Shown here piece by piece: positions 17,717-25,815 of a DNA stretch of 35,135 bases. The stretch's first letter is position 1. The number at the start of each line of letters is the position of its first letter. The translations under genes were made by a program, and so were the position numbers. The notes below the pieces were generated by a model. That model worked only from the letters and a program-made list of their open reading frames with translations. It did not search any database and had not been told where the DNA came from. The DNA comes from Microcoleus sp. CSU_2_2 (lineage in GTDB: Bacteria > Cyanobacteriota > Cyanobacteriia > Cyanobacteriales > Microcoleaceae). Where the stretch lies: the NCBI GenBank assembly GCA_012035135.1, contig JAAUPI010000029.1, forward strand, positions 1 to 35,135. Direction: 5' to 3'.

Positions 17717-17741
17717 CCTCAGCCAAATGCTGGGGTTTTTT
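17717..17741 (+). terminator. Intrinsic terminator without an annotated upstream gene
   Basis: CCTCAGC (17717-17723) pairs with GCTGGGG (17729-17735), allowing one G-U pair, with loop CAAAT and six T residues following (17736-17741). It is a textbook rightward Rho-independent terminator. The nearest genes are the leftward small secreted gene and the rightward AAA gene that starts 365 bp later, so no rightward protein gene ends here. It therefore points to an unannotated rightward transcript from the 17420-17740 region. Confidence 0.65.
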
Positions 17742-17888
17742 ATTGGGAGCTATTGCCGCTTAACCTTGACGGCGCTGCGGTGAGAAGTCTCCTTGACCAC
17801 ATCATACCACTGAGTGAATTTTAAAGTATTATTGTAAAAAAATGTAAACACAACAACTGTTTGGCGTTCTCGATCGAGTTTAGTTAAA

Positions 17889-17918
17889 CTTTACATAAAT
17901 ATGTGAATAAGTGTAAAG
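17889..17918 (+). promoter_or_regulatory. Inverted repeat CTTTACA / TGTAAAG upstream of the AAA gene
   Basis: Perfect 7-bp arms (17889-17895, 17912-17918) flank a 16-nt AT-rich spacer, about 190 bp before the AAA gene start. It may be an operator for that gene. The surrounding stretch 17815-17920 is markedly AT-rich, as for a promoter region, but no firm -35/-10 pair can be named. Confidence 0.35.
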
Positions 17919-18106
17919 AACAAGGGGCGAGGGGTGCGATCGCTCGGTCGTCAGATTTGGGGTTGCAAAGATACCGTAAAGATAGAGATGGAGAACTCTG
18001 AGTTAGTGGACAATGGGGAAAGAGGAACAAAAATTTTTAACCCTAGCAGGCTGGCAATAATTGCAATTTATAACCTTTCGATCGGACAAAATAGAGGTGC
18101 ATCATC

Positions 18107-20752
18107 TTGATTAATCAGCAGCAGGTGACAGCAGAAGCCCACTTAACCTATCAATATCAAATCGAAGGATATCTGCCGACAAGCGCCCCTACCTATATTA
18201 GGCGATCGGCGGACAGCGAGATCTACGAAGGACTCAAAGCCGGAGACTTTTGCTACGTAATGAGTTCGCCACAAATGGGAAAGTCCAGCCTCCTAGTGCA
18301 AACAATCCGGAGTTTGCACGCAGAAGGTACGGCTTGTGCCGCTGTTGACTTAAGAAGCATCAGCAGCCCAGATATCTCCCCCCAAAAATGGTATGCAGGA
18401 ATCATGTACCGCATAGCCAGCAGTTTACACATCACCAATAGGTTTGATGCCCTCAAGTGGTGGAACGATCGCGAACTGTTGTCGCCGATACAGCGATTGG
18501 AGATATTTATTGAAAAAGTTCTACTCAAGTTATTTCGGCAGAATCTAGTAATTTTCCTAGATGAAATTGACAGCATCCTCAGCTTAAATTTCAGTGCTAC
18601 CGATTTTTTTGCTTTAATCCGCACTTGTTACGAAAAGCGAGCCACTCATCCAGAATATCGGCGTCTGACTTTTGCAGTTATGGGAGTAGCATCCCCGTCA
18701 GAATTGATGCGAGACAAAAACTGCAACCCTTTTTTAATTGGACGAGCGATTCACTTAAGCCGATTTCAACTGCACGAAAGTTTACCGCTAGCAAAAGGAT
18801 TAGCACTCAAAGCTTTTCGCCCCCAAAAAGTGCTCCAAGAAATATTAGCTTGGACGGGCGGTCAACCGTTTTTGACTCAAAAACTGTGCTACTTGGTAGT
18901 TGAATATGGTTCTTTTATCGGCAGAAATTGCGAAGCCAATGAGGTGGAAAAACTGGCAAAAACCAGAATTATTAAAAATTGGGAAGAGTGGGATGAGCCA
19001 CAACATTTGGGTACAATTCACGATCGCCTTTTGCACAATCGCTACGACCCCAGCCGATTGCTAGCACTGTACCAACAAATTTTGCAACTATCTGACCCGA
19101 AAAACAACGAGGAAGCAGGGGGAGTAGCTGCCAATTACTCTCCCGAACAACTGGAATTACAGCGATCTGGACTTGTGGTTAAATATCAAGGCAAGTTAAT
19201 AGTTTCTAATCTAATTTATCAATCAGTTTTTAATCAATTTTGGGTCGAAAAGGAATTGGGGAATCTGGCTCCCTACAAACAAGCGCTGACAGCATGGCTG
19301 GCTTCCGATCGCGAAGATAAATCGCTGTTATTGACCGGAGAAAGTTTGCAGTCAGCTTTGGATTGGGCAGCGAATAAACAACTCAGTCAAGAACACTATT
19401 GGTTCTTGTATCCCGATCGAGATTTGCCTTCAACGCCCGAAGTAATTGCCACACAAGTTGCAGACACCAGTACAGATAGTAGCATTCTCAGCCTACTGTC
19501 CTCAGAGATTCTTTCAGTTAGCAGCCACGAGCAGAGATTGTACGATCATATTGTCTCCTGCGTGGAAAAAGAATCGCCAACAAAAGTGATCGATCGATTC
19601 CGGCAGTTATTTATCGACGGTATGGGCTATCCCGATCGAGAAATTGAAGCAACTTTATACAGTATTATTTCTGTGAAGCGATTGGAGCAAGATTTTAAAT
19701 ATATTCTCCACCGCTGCTGCTACATCCCCATCAACCGCTGGCAATTGCACTCACAACACAAATTTGCGATCGCTAAATTAGTGGCTTTATTTAAGCAGAC
19801 TTTACCCCGGTTCGGGATGGAGTTTTACATAGTCAAGCGCTTGCAAGATCAAATAGATTTATTTATTAAAAGTGAAGAATTTGTCACTTTAGAACGGTTG
19901 GTGAAAGCCGTAGAGCAAGAGTCAGAACCGCACAAACAAGAGTCTAATTGTGCCTTGGGCGAATTGATTTCTCGATATCCTTATTTATATGGCTATTCTT
20001 TGCTGAGCAAAGACAGCTTTGAGGAAAATCAAAAAACCATCAAACGCTTGCAAACTCAAAGAAAACGGCAATTTGAAAAAGATTTATCTCAATATTTGAA
20101 TTATTTAGTTGAGCCGAGAAATACAGAGATAGGAATCGTGCATCCGGCGGCAAATCCGACACTTTTGGACGATGAGGAATTGCATTTAGCTGTCAGAGAA
20201 TTTGCCGGAAAAATAGCAGGCGATCGCACTTACAAAGAATCGGCTCAGTTTTTCCTCAGAGATGCCAGACAAACTTCATCTTACGGAGCGTTTAAAGTTA
20301 ATTTATATGAATATCTCTTATCTTCGATCGAGCCAGAATACGGCGGTCGTCAATTTAACGATCGCTTGTACAAGCACATCAAAAATACCTTGCCAGAAAA
20401 TGACTCTGTGAAGTTAAATAATGTATTATTAAGTCGGACTTGCCATCAATTATTCAACTTTTTAGTAGTGGAAAATCCCCAACATCCCAGCCACTACGTT
20501 TTTTACGACTTAGTTCACAACCTCGGCCCCAGCCGAACCATGGGTTTGCTGCTCAAACTTGTACTGCTGTCTCGCAAAGCTCAACCGGAATTGGAAAAAC
20601 GATTTGCTATTTTGTTCAATCATTATGAAGGTAAAGCTTCCGGTGAAATTCTGTGGTTTCTCAAATCTTTAGAAAACTTAAATGTGGCATTGGTGATGAA
20701 TTTTGGGGATACAGATTTGTCTTTAGTTAAACAGAATCTACTGGTGACTTAA
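18107..20752 (+). CDS. STAND-type AAA-like ATPase fused to a conserved cyanobacterial C-terminal region
   Basis: The 881-residue protein begins with an AAA-like (AAA_35) ATPase domain, residues about 12-390: the family opening YQIEGYLPTSAPTYIRRSAD, Walker A SSPQMGKSS (53-61), Walker B VIFLDEID (147-154), and the winged-helix-like end around WTGGQPFLTQKLCYLVVE. A linker (about 405-450, LASDREDKSLLLTGESLQSALDWA) is common in these proteins. The remaining 420 residues are helical, without membrane segments or catalytic motifs that I recognise; they resemble, from memory, a stand-alone conserved hypothetical protein of cyanobacteria. STAND ATPases act as signal-activated switches in the cytosol; the signal here is unknown. 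The start is a TTG at 18107 with AGAGG about 10 bp upstream. No operon partner. Confidence 0.8.
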   Translation: MINQQQVTAEAHLTYQYQIEGYLPTSAPTYIRRSADSEIYEGLKAGDFCYVMSSPQMGKSSLLVQTIRSLHAEGTACAAVDLRSISSPDISPQKWYAGIMYRIASSLHITNRFDALKWWNDRELLSPIQRLEIFIEKVLLKLFRQNLVIFLDEIDSILSLNFSATDFFALIRTCYEKRATHPEYRRLTFAVMGVASPSELMRDKNCNPFLIGRAIHLSRFQLHESLPLAKGLALKAFRPQKVLQEILAWTGGQPFLTQKLCYLVVEYGSFIGRNCEANEVEKLAKTRIIKNWEEWDEPQHLGTIHDRLLHNRYDPSRLLALYQQILQLSDPKNNEEAGGVAANYSPEQLELQRSGLVVKYQGKLIVSNLIYQSVFNQFWVEKELGNLAPYKQALTAWLASDREDKSLLLTGESLQSALDWAANKQLSQEHYWFLYPDRDLPSTPEVIATQVADTSTDSSILSLLSSEILSVSSHEQRLYDHIVSCVEKESPTKVIDRFRQLFIDGMGYPDREIEATLYSIISVKRLEQDFKYILHRCCYIPINRWQLHSQHKFAIAKLVALFKQTLPRFGMEFYIVKRLQDQIDLFIKSEEFVTLERLVKAVEQESEPHKQESNCALGELISRYPYLYGYSLLSKDSFEENQKTIKRLQTQRKRQFEKDLSQYLNYLVEPRNTEIGIVHPAANPTLLDDEELHLAVREFAGKIAGDRTYKESAQFFLRDARQTSSYGAFKVNLYEYLLSSIEPEYGGRQFNDRLYKHIKNTLPENDSVKLNNVLLSRTCHQLFNFLVVENPQHPSHYVFYDLVHNLGPSRTMGLLLKLVLLSRKAQPELEKRFAILFNHYEGKASGEILWFLKSLENLNVALVMNFGDTDLSLVKQNLLVT

Positions 20753-20809
20753 ACATAATCCTTGCGACTAAGATCAAGTTAGGGTGAATAGCGGTGTATT
20801 ATTAATTTT

Positions 20810-21433
20810 ATGATTAGTTATCTCAAAGGCACTGTCGCCGATATCGCCAAAGGCAGTAACCGCGTCATCTTGACCCTCGAAGTCAATCAAATTGGCTATG
20901 AAATCCAAATTTTGCCCCGCGTCACCGGTCAATTGCCACCCACCGGCGAAATCGCCCAAATTTTTACTCACCAGCAAGTTAAGGAAGACCAAATCGTATT
21001 GTACGGTTTTGGCAGCGTCGCCGAACGAGATTTATTTCGGCAATTGACAAGTGTTAGCGGTGTTGGTGCACAATTGGCGATCGCACTTTTGGATACATTA
21101 GGATTGCAAGATTTAGTCCAAGCAATCGTCGGCGGCAATACCCGAATTCTCTCCAAAACCCCAGGCGTCGGCACCAAAACCGCAGAACGTTTAGCCCTCG
21201 AACTGAAAAGTAAACTATCAGAATGGCGACAAGATTCAGGTTTGACAGCATCAATTCCTGCCGGAGTCCCCGCAGCTATTCAAGAAGAAGTTGAGATGGT
21301 TTTGCTGGCGATGGGTTACACTGGGGCCGAAGTTTTACAGGCGCTGCAAACTCTTTCTCAAGATGCCAACCTCGCTAAAAAAGGGAATGCTGAAGATTGG
21401 ATTAGAGAGGCTATCGGCTATTTGAGCCGATAG
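20810..21433 (+). CDS. ruvA: Holliday junction branch-migration protein RuvA
   Basis: RuvA tetramers bind Holliday junctions and load the RuvB helicase motor during recombination and repair. The 207 residues match the usual 190-210. Domain I starts MISYLKGTVADI with an OB-fold (1-65); domain II holds two helix-hairpin-helix motifs (LTSVSGVGAQLAIALLD, LSKTPGVGTKTAERLALEL); the flexible linker is followed by domain III (about 155-207, EEVEMVLLAMGYTGAEV), which contacts RuvB. The gene lies 57 bp after the AAA gene. ruvB and ruvC are not here, as is normal in cyanobacteria. Confidence 0.96.
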   Translation: MISYLKGTVADIAKGSNRVILTLEVNQIGYEIQILPRVTGQLPPTGEIAQIFTHQQVKEDQIVLYGFGSVAERDLFRQLTSVSGVGAQLAIALLDTLGLQDLVQAIVGGNTRILSKTPGVGTKTAERLALELKSKLSEWRQDSGLTASIPAGVPAAIQEEVEMVLLAMGYTGAEVLQALQTLSQDANLAKKGNAEDWIREAIGYLSR

Positions 21434-21440
21434 CAACTCT

Positions 21441-21590
21441 GGAAACGGCAATGCGGTGTCCAGATTTGCCGATCGTTCCTTGATTATTTTGGCGTAGGGA
21501 AACGACAATGCCGCGTCCAGATTTGCCGATCGTTCCTTGATTATTTTGGCGCAGGGAAACGACAATGCCGCGTCCAGATTTGCCGATCGT
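21441..21590. repeat. Tandem repeat, 57-bp period, 2.6 copies
   Basis: Units start at 21441, 21498 and 21555. Each begins GGAAACG(G/A)CAATGC and continues through CCAGATTTGCCGATCGT to a TTGATTATTTTGGCG end; the third copy is cut short where the CRISPR-like repeat begins. Units two and three differ at one or two bases. The period is divisible by three, giving a repetitive frame on the minus strand, but it lacks a plausible gene context. The head of the unit matches the palindrome at 9221-9245. Confidence 0.85.
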
Positions 21591-21688
21591 TTCCCCACAA
21601 GGGGATTAAAATAGCGTAGCGTTGTGCGTTACCGTCAGCGTTGCGTTATTTAGTTGCAATTCACACTTCCCCGCAAGAGGATTGAAAC
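21577..21688 (+). CRISPR. CRISPR-like relic: one good repeat, one degenerate repeat, one 40-bp spacer
   Basis: The 36-bp sequence at 21653-21688 starts GTTGCAATTCACAC and ends AAGAGGATTGAAAC, the form of cyanobacterial CRISPR repeats with a CTTCCCCGCAAG core hairpin. A second match at 21591-21612 shares TTCCCC.CAAG.GGATT.AAA, but its left half diverges and merges with the tandem repeat. The gap of 40 bp between the two is of spacer size. No cas genes are in the window and no further repeats follow, so this is at best a dead remnant or a solitary repeat. Confidence 0.5.
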
Positions 21689-21749
21689 CTAGTCTGGTAA
21701 ACTGCCAACTCTCGTCGCGAAAACTCGCTCCTGCACCTTATTCGATCTG

Positions 21750-21758
21750 TGGTACAAT
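21750..21758 (+). promoter_or_regulatory. Extended -10 promoter candidate for rpsO
   Basis: TGGTACAAT contains an extended -10 (TG-N-TACAAT) 42 bp before the rpsO start codon. The -35 region is weak, with CTGCAC 16 bp upstream as the best match. An extended -10 can compensate for this. Transcription would begin near 21765. Confidence 0.4.
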
Positions 21759-21800
21759 CGCAGGTTGTGACGATCGTACAAAAAAACATAAACTCAATTC

Positions 21801-22070
21801 ATGGCACTTACACAACAACGCAAACAAGAAATCATGGGCGAATACCAAACCCATGAAACCGACACCGGATCGGCAGACTTACAAGTGGCGATGCTGAGCG
21901 ATCGCATTTCCAAACTCAGCGCCCACCTGAAAACAAACCAAAAAGACTACGCATCCCGCCGTGGATTGATGCTGATGATCAGCCGCCGCAAGCGCCTCCT
22001 AGCCTACATCCAAAAGCAAAATGTCGATCGCTACAAAGCATTGATTGCCCGTCTAGGCATTCGCGGCTAA
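21801..22070 (+). CDS. rpsO: 30S ribosomal protein S15
   Basis: S15 binds 16S rRNA in the central domain early in small-subunit assembly. The 89-residue sequence is full length and clear: QQRKQEIMGEYQTHETDTGSAD type opening, ISKLSAHLKTNQKDYASRRGL in the middle, and the basic motif SRRKRLLAYIQKQNVDRYKALI at the end. It is followed after 96 bp by a PAM68-family gene in the same direction, a neighbourhood I recall as conserved in cyanobacteria. Confidence 0.97.
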   Translation: MALTQQRKQEIMGEYQTHETDTGSADLQVAMLSDRISKLSAHLKTNQKDYASRRGLMLMISRRKRLLAYIQKQNVDRYKALIARLGIRG

Positions 22071-22166
22071 ACACCAGGGCCAAAATTTGCGACAATATTC
22101 CTTAAACTTGGACAAACACCAAGACTTATTGAATCAAAGTTCGAGATTTCAGGTTAGAGATAGAAT

Positions 22167-22628
22167 ATGTCCTCCGAACCACCCCGCCAGCGCTTACCCT
22201 TTGAACCGATCGCAAATCGCAAAAAAACGCCCAAAAAGCCCGCCGAATCCCTAGAAAACCCAGTCAAAGAAGACACTGGGCCCCAACCCCAAAAAACAGG
22301 CCCGCAGGCGCAATCGATCCCAGAAGCTGTCAGCAAACGCATGATATCGCGCATCGCCTTATTTTGCGGGCTACCGACACTCCTGGGAATTTCCACATTT
22401 TTTGTGAGTTATTTGATTGTCAGCAAGGGCTTGTTTGACTTACCCAACACAGCAGTCTTATTAGTAAGTATGGGTTGTTTTGGTTTGGGGGTTCTGGGAT
22501 TGAGTTACGGAGTGCTTTCTGCATCCTGGGATGAAGAAGTTTCAGGAAGCCGTTTGGGATGGGAAGAATTTACTACTAATTTTGGACGGATGCGAGAAGG
22601 GTGGCGTAACGCGAAATCTAAAAGTTAG
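22167..22628 (+). CDS. PAM68-family protein, photosystem II assembly factor (DUF3464)
   Basis: The 153-residue protein has a basic, Pro-rich N-terminal tail (PFEPIANRKKTPKKPAE), two membrane helices (about residues 56-79 and 88-112), and a conserved C-terminal segment GVLSASWDEEVSGSRLGWEEFTTNF. This is the PAM68 layout; in plants and cyanobacteria the protein sits in the thylakoid membrane and helps early photosystem II assembly. It lies downstream of rpsO and may share its transcript. AGAG lies close before the ATG. Confidence 0.9.
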   Translation: MSSEPPRQRLPFEPIANRKKTPKKPAESLENPVKEDTGPQPQKTGPQAQSIPEAVSKRMISRIALFCGLPTLLGISTFFVSYLIVSKGLFDLPNTAVLLVSMGCFGLGVLGLSYGVLSASWDEEVSGSRLGWEEFTTNFGRMREGWRNAKSKS

Positions 22629-22653
22629 TCTGAATTGCCCCGCGCTGAGTCTA

Positions 22654-22716
22654 AGAAACTGGGTTTCTATGGGAATTGACGCATCCTCACGAGATTCAAG
22701 CAGAAACCCGGTTTCT
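22654..22716. repeat. Inverted repeat AGAAACTGGGTTTCT / AGAAACCCGGTTTCT
   Basis: Fifteen-bp arms (22654-22668, 22702-22716) pair with one G-T mismatch, and an outer pair CTGAGTCTAAG (22645-22655) and CTTAGTCTCAG (22729-22739) extends the symmetry. It is related to the element at 203-268. It lies 25 bp after the PAM68 stop codon and could also limit transcription into aroF. Confidence 0.65.
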
Positions 22717-22837
22717 GAGTGCCCACGCTTAGTCTCAGAAAGTCCTTACTACAAATCAGCCGATCGCCCTTACATCTATTTTTCGGATTGCATCCGTGTC
22801 ATAATGCGTGTCTTAGCGCAACACACAAGAAAAAAAT

Positions 22838-23899
22838 ATGATTATTGTAATGAAAGCCGGCACTCCAGAAGCCGAGATCGATCGCATCGATGAAGAGCTC
22901 CGCACTAGCTGGGGTTTGACACCAGAAAAAATCGTCGGGCGTTACAAAACCGTCATGGGTTTGGTGGGCGACACCGTTGAGCTCGAACCGATGCAACTGC
23001 GCGAAATGAGCACTTGGATTGAGGAAGTGCTGCGCGTGGAAAAACCCTACAAGCGTGCTTCCCTAGAATACCGGCAAGGAGAACCCAGCGCCGTACCAGT
23101 ATCTACTCCTTTAGGCACTGTGACGATCGGCTTGCATCATCCGATCGCGATCGTAGCAGGCCCTTGCTCGGTCGAAAACGAAGAAATGATTGTCGAAACG
23201 GCAAAGCGCGTCAAAGCTGCTGGAGCTCAATTTCTCCGGGGTGGCGCGTACAAACCGAGAACTTCCCCCTACGCTTTCCAAGGTCACGGCGAGAGTGCTT
23301 TGGGATTGCTAGCTGCGGCGCGGGAAGCCAGCGGTTTGGGAATTATCACGGAAGTGATGGATGCGGCAGACTTAAGTGCGATCGTGGAAGTTGCTGACGT
23401 AATTCAAGTCGGGGCGAGAAATATGCAAAATTTCTCGCTGTTGAAGAAAGTCGGAGCTCAAGACAAACCAATTTTGCTGAAGCGTGGCATCTCGGCAACT
23501 ATTGAAGAATGGTTGATGGCTGCTGAGTATATCATGGCTGCTGGCAATCCCAACGTGATTTTGTGCGAGCGTGGAATTCGCGGCTATGACAGACAATATA
23601 CGCGGAACACCCTCGATTTGTCGGCGGTTCCCGTGTTGCGCACTCTGACTCACTTACCAGTTATGGTTGACCCCAGTCACGGCACGGGTTGGGCGCAGTT
23701 TGTACCGTCAATGGCCTTTGCTTCGATCGCCTCTGGGACTGATTCGCTGATGATAGAAGTGCACCCGAATCCCAAAAAAGCTTTGTCTGACGGCCCGCAA
23801 TCTTTAACACCGGATCAATTCGACAAGTTGATGGAAGAATTGGCGGTGATTGGTAAAGTCATGAACCGCTGGCCGCAACCAGTGCCTGTTTTGGCTTAA
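22838..23899 (+). CDS. aroF: 3-deoxy-7-phosphoheptulonate synthase (DAHP synthase), type I-beta
   Basis: The enzyme condenses phosphoenolpyruvate and erythrose-4-phosphate in the first step of the shikimate pathway. The 353 residues comprise an N-terminal ferredoxin-like regulatory domain (1-75, beginning MIIVMKAGTPEAEID) and a TIM-barrel (from about 85) with IAVVAGPCSVE-type opening IAIVAGPCSVEN, LRGGAYKPRTSPYAFQG, QVGARNMQNF, LLKRG and VDPSHGTG metal-site motif. This is the Thermotoga/Bacillus-type architecture, where the N-terminal domain confers feedback control. Not in an operon. Confidence 0.95.
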   Translation: MIIVMKAGTPEAEIDRIDEELRTSWGLTPEKIVGRYKTVMGLVGDTVELEPMQLREMSTWIEEVLRVEKPYKRASLEYRQGEPSAVPVSTPLGTVTIGLHHPIAIVAGPCSVENEEMIVETAKRVKAAGAQFLRGGAYKPRTSPYAFQGHGESALGLLAAAREASGLGIITEVMDAADLSAIVEVADVIQVGARNMQNFSLLKKVGAQDKPILLKRGISATIEEWLMAAEYIMAAGNPNVILCERGIRGYDRQYTRNTLDLSAVPVLRTLTHLPVMVDPSHGTGWAQFVPSMAFASIASGTDSLMIEVHPNPKKALSDGPQSLTPDQFDKLMEELAVIGKVMNRWPQPVPVLA

Positions 23900-24443
23900 T
23901 CGATCGTTTTTCGAGGTAATTCGCGCCAGTCGCTTGTGCGATCGTGTCAGCATCAAGCGCTAAGAAAGAACGTTTCAAACTTATACCGCAGAGTTTACCC
24001 AGGTTTACCTAGGTTTTTATAAGCGGTGAAGTATTTGGAAATCAAACAAGACATTTGAAACTTAAAAGGGAACAGGCACTCTTAGAACAGGCAACAGACT
24101 GTCCAAGGGATGGGGATTGAACCCCAACCCAAACAAACAACTTATAGAAGGGAAGAGGCAACAGTGAACAGGGAAGAGGCAACAGTGAACAGGCAACAGG
24201 CAACAGGAAATCATTGCCTATTGCCTGTTGCCTGTTGCCTTCTTCAATAGAAGATGGGGTTTTATACTCCGATTGGGAACAGGAACAGGAAACTGTTGCC
24301 CGTTCCCTGTTAAGAGTTCCCTTCTTCGATAATTCGTAATTATCGTAATTAATAGTAAGGACGATCGTGCGAATTTTGCCCGGTGCAAAACTTCAATTTG
24401 CGACTCGCATTAACTAAAAAATAGTGTAAAATCGGGATTTTAA
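23900..24443. other. 544-bp intergenic region with repeats and hairpins
   Basis: No protein or RNA gene is visible. The region has a 21-bp unit in two perfect tandem copies (24150-24170, 24171-24191), then a perfect 16-bp inverted repeat: GGCAACAGGCAACAGG (24192-24207) and CCTGTTGCCTGTTGCC (24224-24239). A further imperfect hairpin of GGGAACAGG / CCGTTCCC type lies at 24275-24306. These are dispersed cyanobacterial repeats. The last 130 bp are AT-rich and should contain the rsmD promoter. Confidence 0.7.
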
Positions 24444-25007
24444 ATGAGCTTGAGAATCTGCGGCAACCGCCAACTCAAAACTCTGCCGGGACTCGCAACT
24501 CGCCCCACACCTTCGCGAGTCAGAGAAGCTTTATTTAATATTTGGCAGGGGACGATCGCAGGTTGCAGGTGGCTCGATATCTGTACTGGTAGCGGTTCGA
24601 TGGGCGCAGAAGCCTTGTGTCGTGAAGCTTTTAGTGTCACCGGTATCGAACAGTCGGCGAAGGCTTGTGCAATTATCCGCCAAAATTGGGAACAGGTAGC
24701 GGATGCGTCTCAGGAATTCCACATATTGCGGGGAAATGCGATCGCCAAATTGGCCTCATTATCCAAACAGCAGTTCGATCGCATTTACTTCGATCCCCCC
24801 TACGCTAGCGACTTGTACGAACCTGTATTGAGCGCGATCGCCAGCCAAGAAATGTTAGCACCGAATGGCGAAATAGCCATCGAACACAGTCCCGATCGAG
24901 CGATCGAGCCTATTTCCGGCTTAGAAATCTGTCGGCAAAAAGTATACGGTAATACAGCTTTAACTTTCTACACTCGCTGTTCCGACTGTCCGACAGGGGT
25001 TCTTTAG
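24444..25007 (+). CDS. rsmD: 16S rRNA (guanine-966 N2)-methyltransferase RsmD
   Basis: RsmD uses S-adenosylmethionine to methylate G966 of 16S rRNA in the 30S subunit. The 187 residues show the family opening LRICGNRQLKTLPGLATRPTPSRVREALFNI, SAM-binding motif I WLDICTGSGSMGAEAL (about 43-58), and the catalytic motif FDPPY (about 117-121). Family length is 180-190. It appears to be the last core gene before the accessory region that starts around 25010. Confidence 0.93.
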   Translation: MSLRICGNRQLKTLPGLATRPTPSRVREALFNIWQGTIAGCRWLDICTGSGSMGAEALCREAFSVTGIEQSAKACAIIRQNWEQVADASQEFHILRGNAIAKLASLSKQQFDRIYFDPPYASDLYEPVLSAIASQEMLAPNGEIAIEHSPDRAIEPISGLEICRQKVYGNTALTFYTRCSDCPTGVL

Positions 25008-25115
25008 CAGGTTTCCACCTCTGTCTCCTAAACAGCGTGTTAAGGGCAGGCAAATCGTTAAACAGACAGGTACTACATTTGACGTTAAGTTGAGACTAAT
25101 GGCTGCGATCGCCCG

Positions 25116-25352
25116 CTACAACCTCAGCAATAAGGAGGTAAATTTTTCCCAATCCGTAATTTTGTGTCCATTACCAGGGGGTTGATTAGGTAATGATTGA
25201 AAATCTCCCGTCTCCCGTTCCCGCTTCAGCCATAATCTGATTGTGTTGCGACTAATACTGAATATCTCGCTGGCTTCAGTAATCTTTAACCCATCAAGCT
25301 TGATAGCTTGGATTACCTTTTGACGGAGATCGTAACTGTAGGGTTTGGGCAT
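25116..25352 (-). mobile_element. IS630-family transposase, N-terminal fragment
   Basis: The 78-residue frame begins MPKPYSYDLRQKVIQAI and contains a helix-turn-helix (ITEASEIFSISRNTIRLWLKRERETGD), then LPNQPPGNGHKITDWEKF. This is the DNA-binding start of an IS630/Tc1-like transposase. The family sequence ends at about 25138; the last residues before the stop are not of the family. The catalytic DDE domain is absent, so the insertion sequence is dead. The sequence 25020-25138 on the plus strand has an open but unrecognised frame (RVKGRQIVKQTGTTFDVKLR), perhaps a remnant of the gene it interrupted. Confidence 0.8.
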
Positions 25353-25815
25353 GGGTTTCCCTCCGGCACACCTGGAGTAAGATTAAGGTCTACTTCCATT
25401 ATATGGCTCAACCGCCTTGGCGGTTGCTATAACTAATGCACTTGTCGAGCGCTTTTATCTGAGCCTTTTGAGCTTTAGCAGTATTGGCTGCATTAGTCTT
25501 TTGAACTTTTTCAGTGACTCTCATTTCTCAATATTCCTGAATTCAAATTTGTTCATTCACACAGCAGCAATCGCTGCCCCTTTCAGTTCAATCATTGGGT
25601 TTTAATTTTCTTCAACAACAGCGATCGCTGTATTTAAATATCGTTTGATTGATAAAATCGATACTTTCATAGCTCATATCAAAGTTATTTTTTGGTTAAA
25701 AAGCCTAACAATTTGAAAAAAATAAAAACTCTACTTTACCGTTTTTAGGCTGAGCAGAGTTTTACATATTCGACAAGAGCGACGTTGAAGGGAGCTATAA
25801 AACTGAGGTGAAAGA
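25353..25815. other. 463-bp intergenic region beside the IS630 fragment
   Basis: No gene is supported. A perfect hairpin CAACCGCC-TT-GGCGGTTG lies at 25409-25426, inside a looser outer symmetry CATTA/TAATG, and may mark the outer end of the insertion sequence. The remainder is AT-rich, and 25660-25760 contains no repeat or RNA that I can name. Confidence 0.45.

Noticed and set aside
17420-17741. Known cyanobacterial RNAs (rnpB, tmRNA, 6S, SRP RNA) or a riboswitch
   Set aside because: None of the signature words of these RNAs were seen; the region stays an unassigned transcript candidate.
21335-21598. Minus-strand frame with repeated 19-residue units
   Set aside because: It only translates the 57-bp tandem repeat and overlaps the end of ruvA; no start signal or homologue-like sequence.
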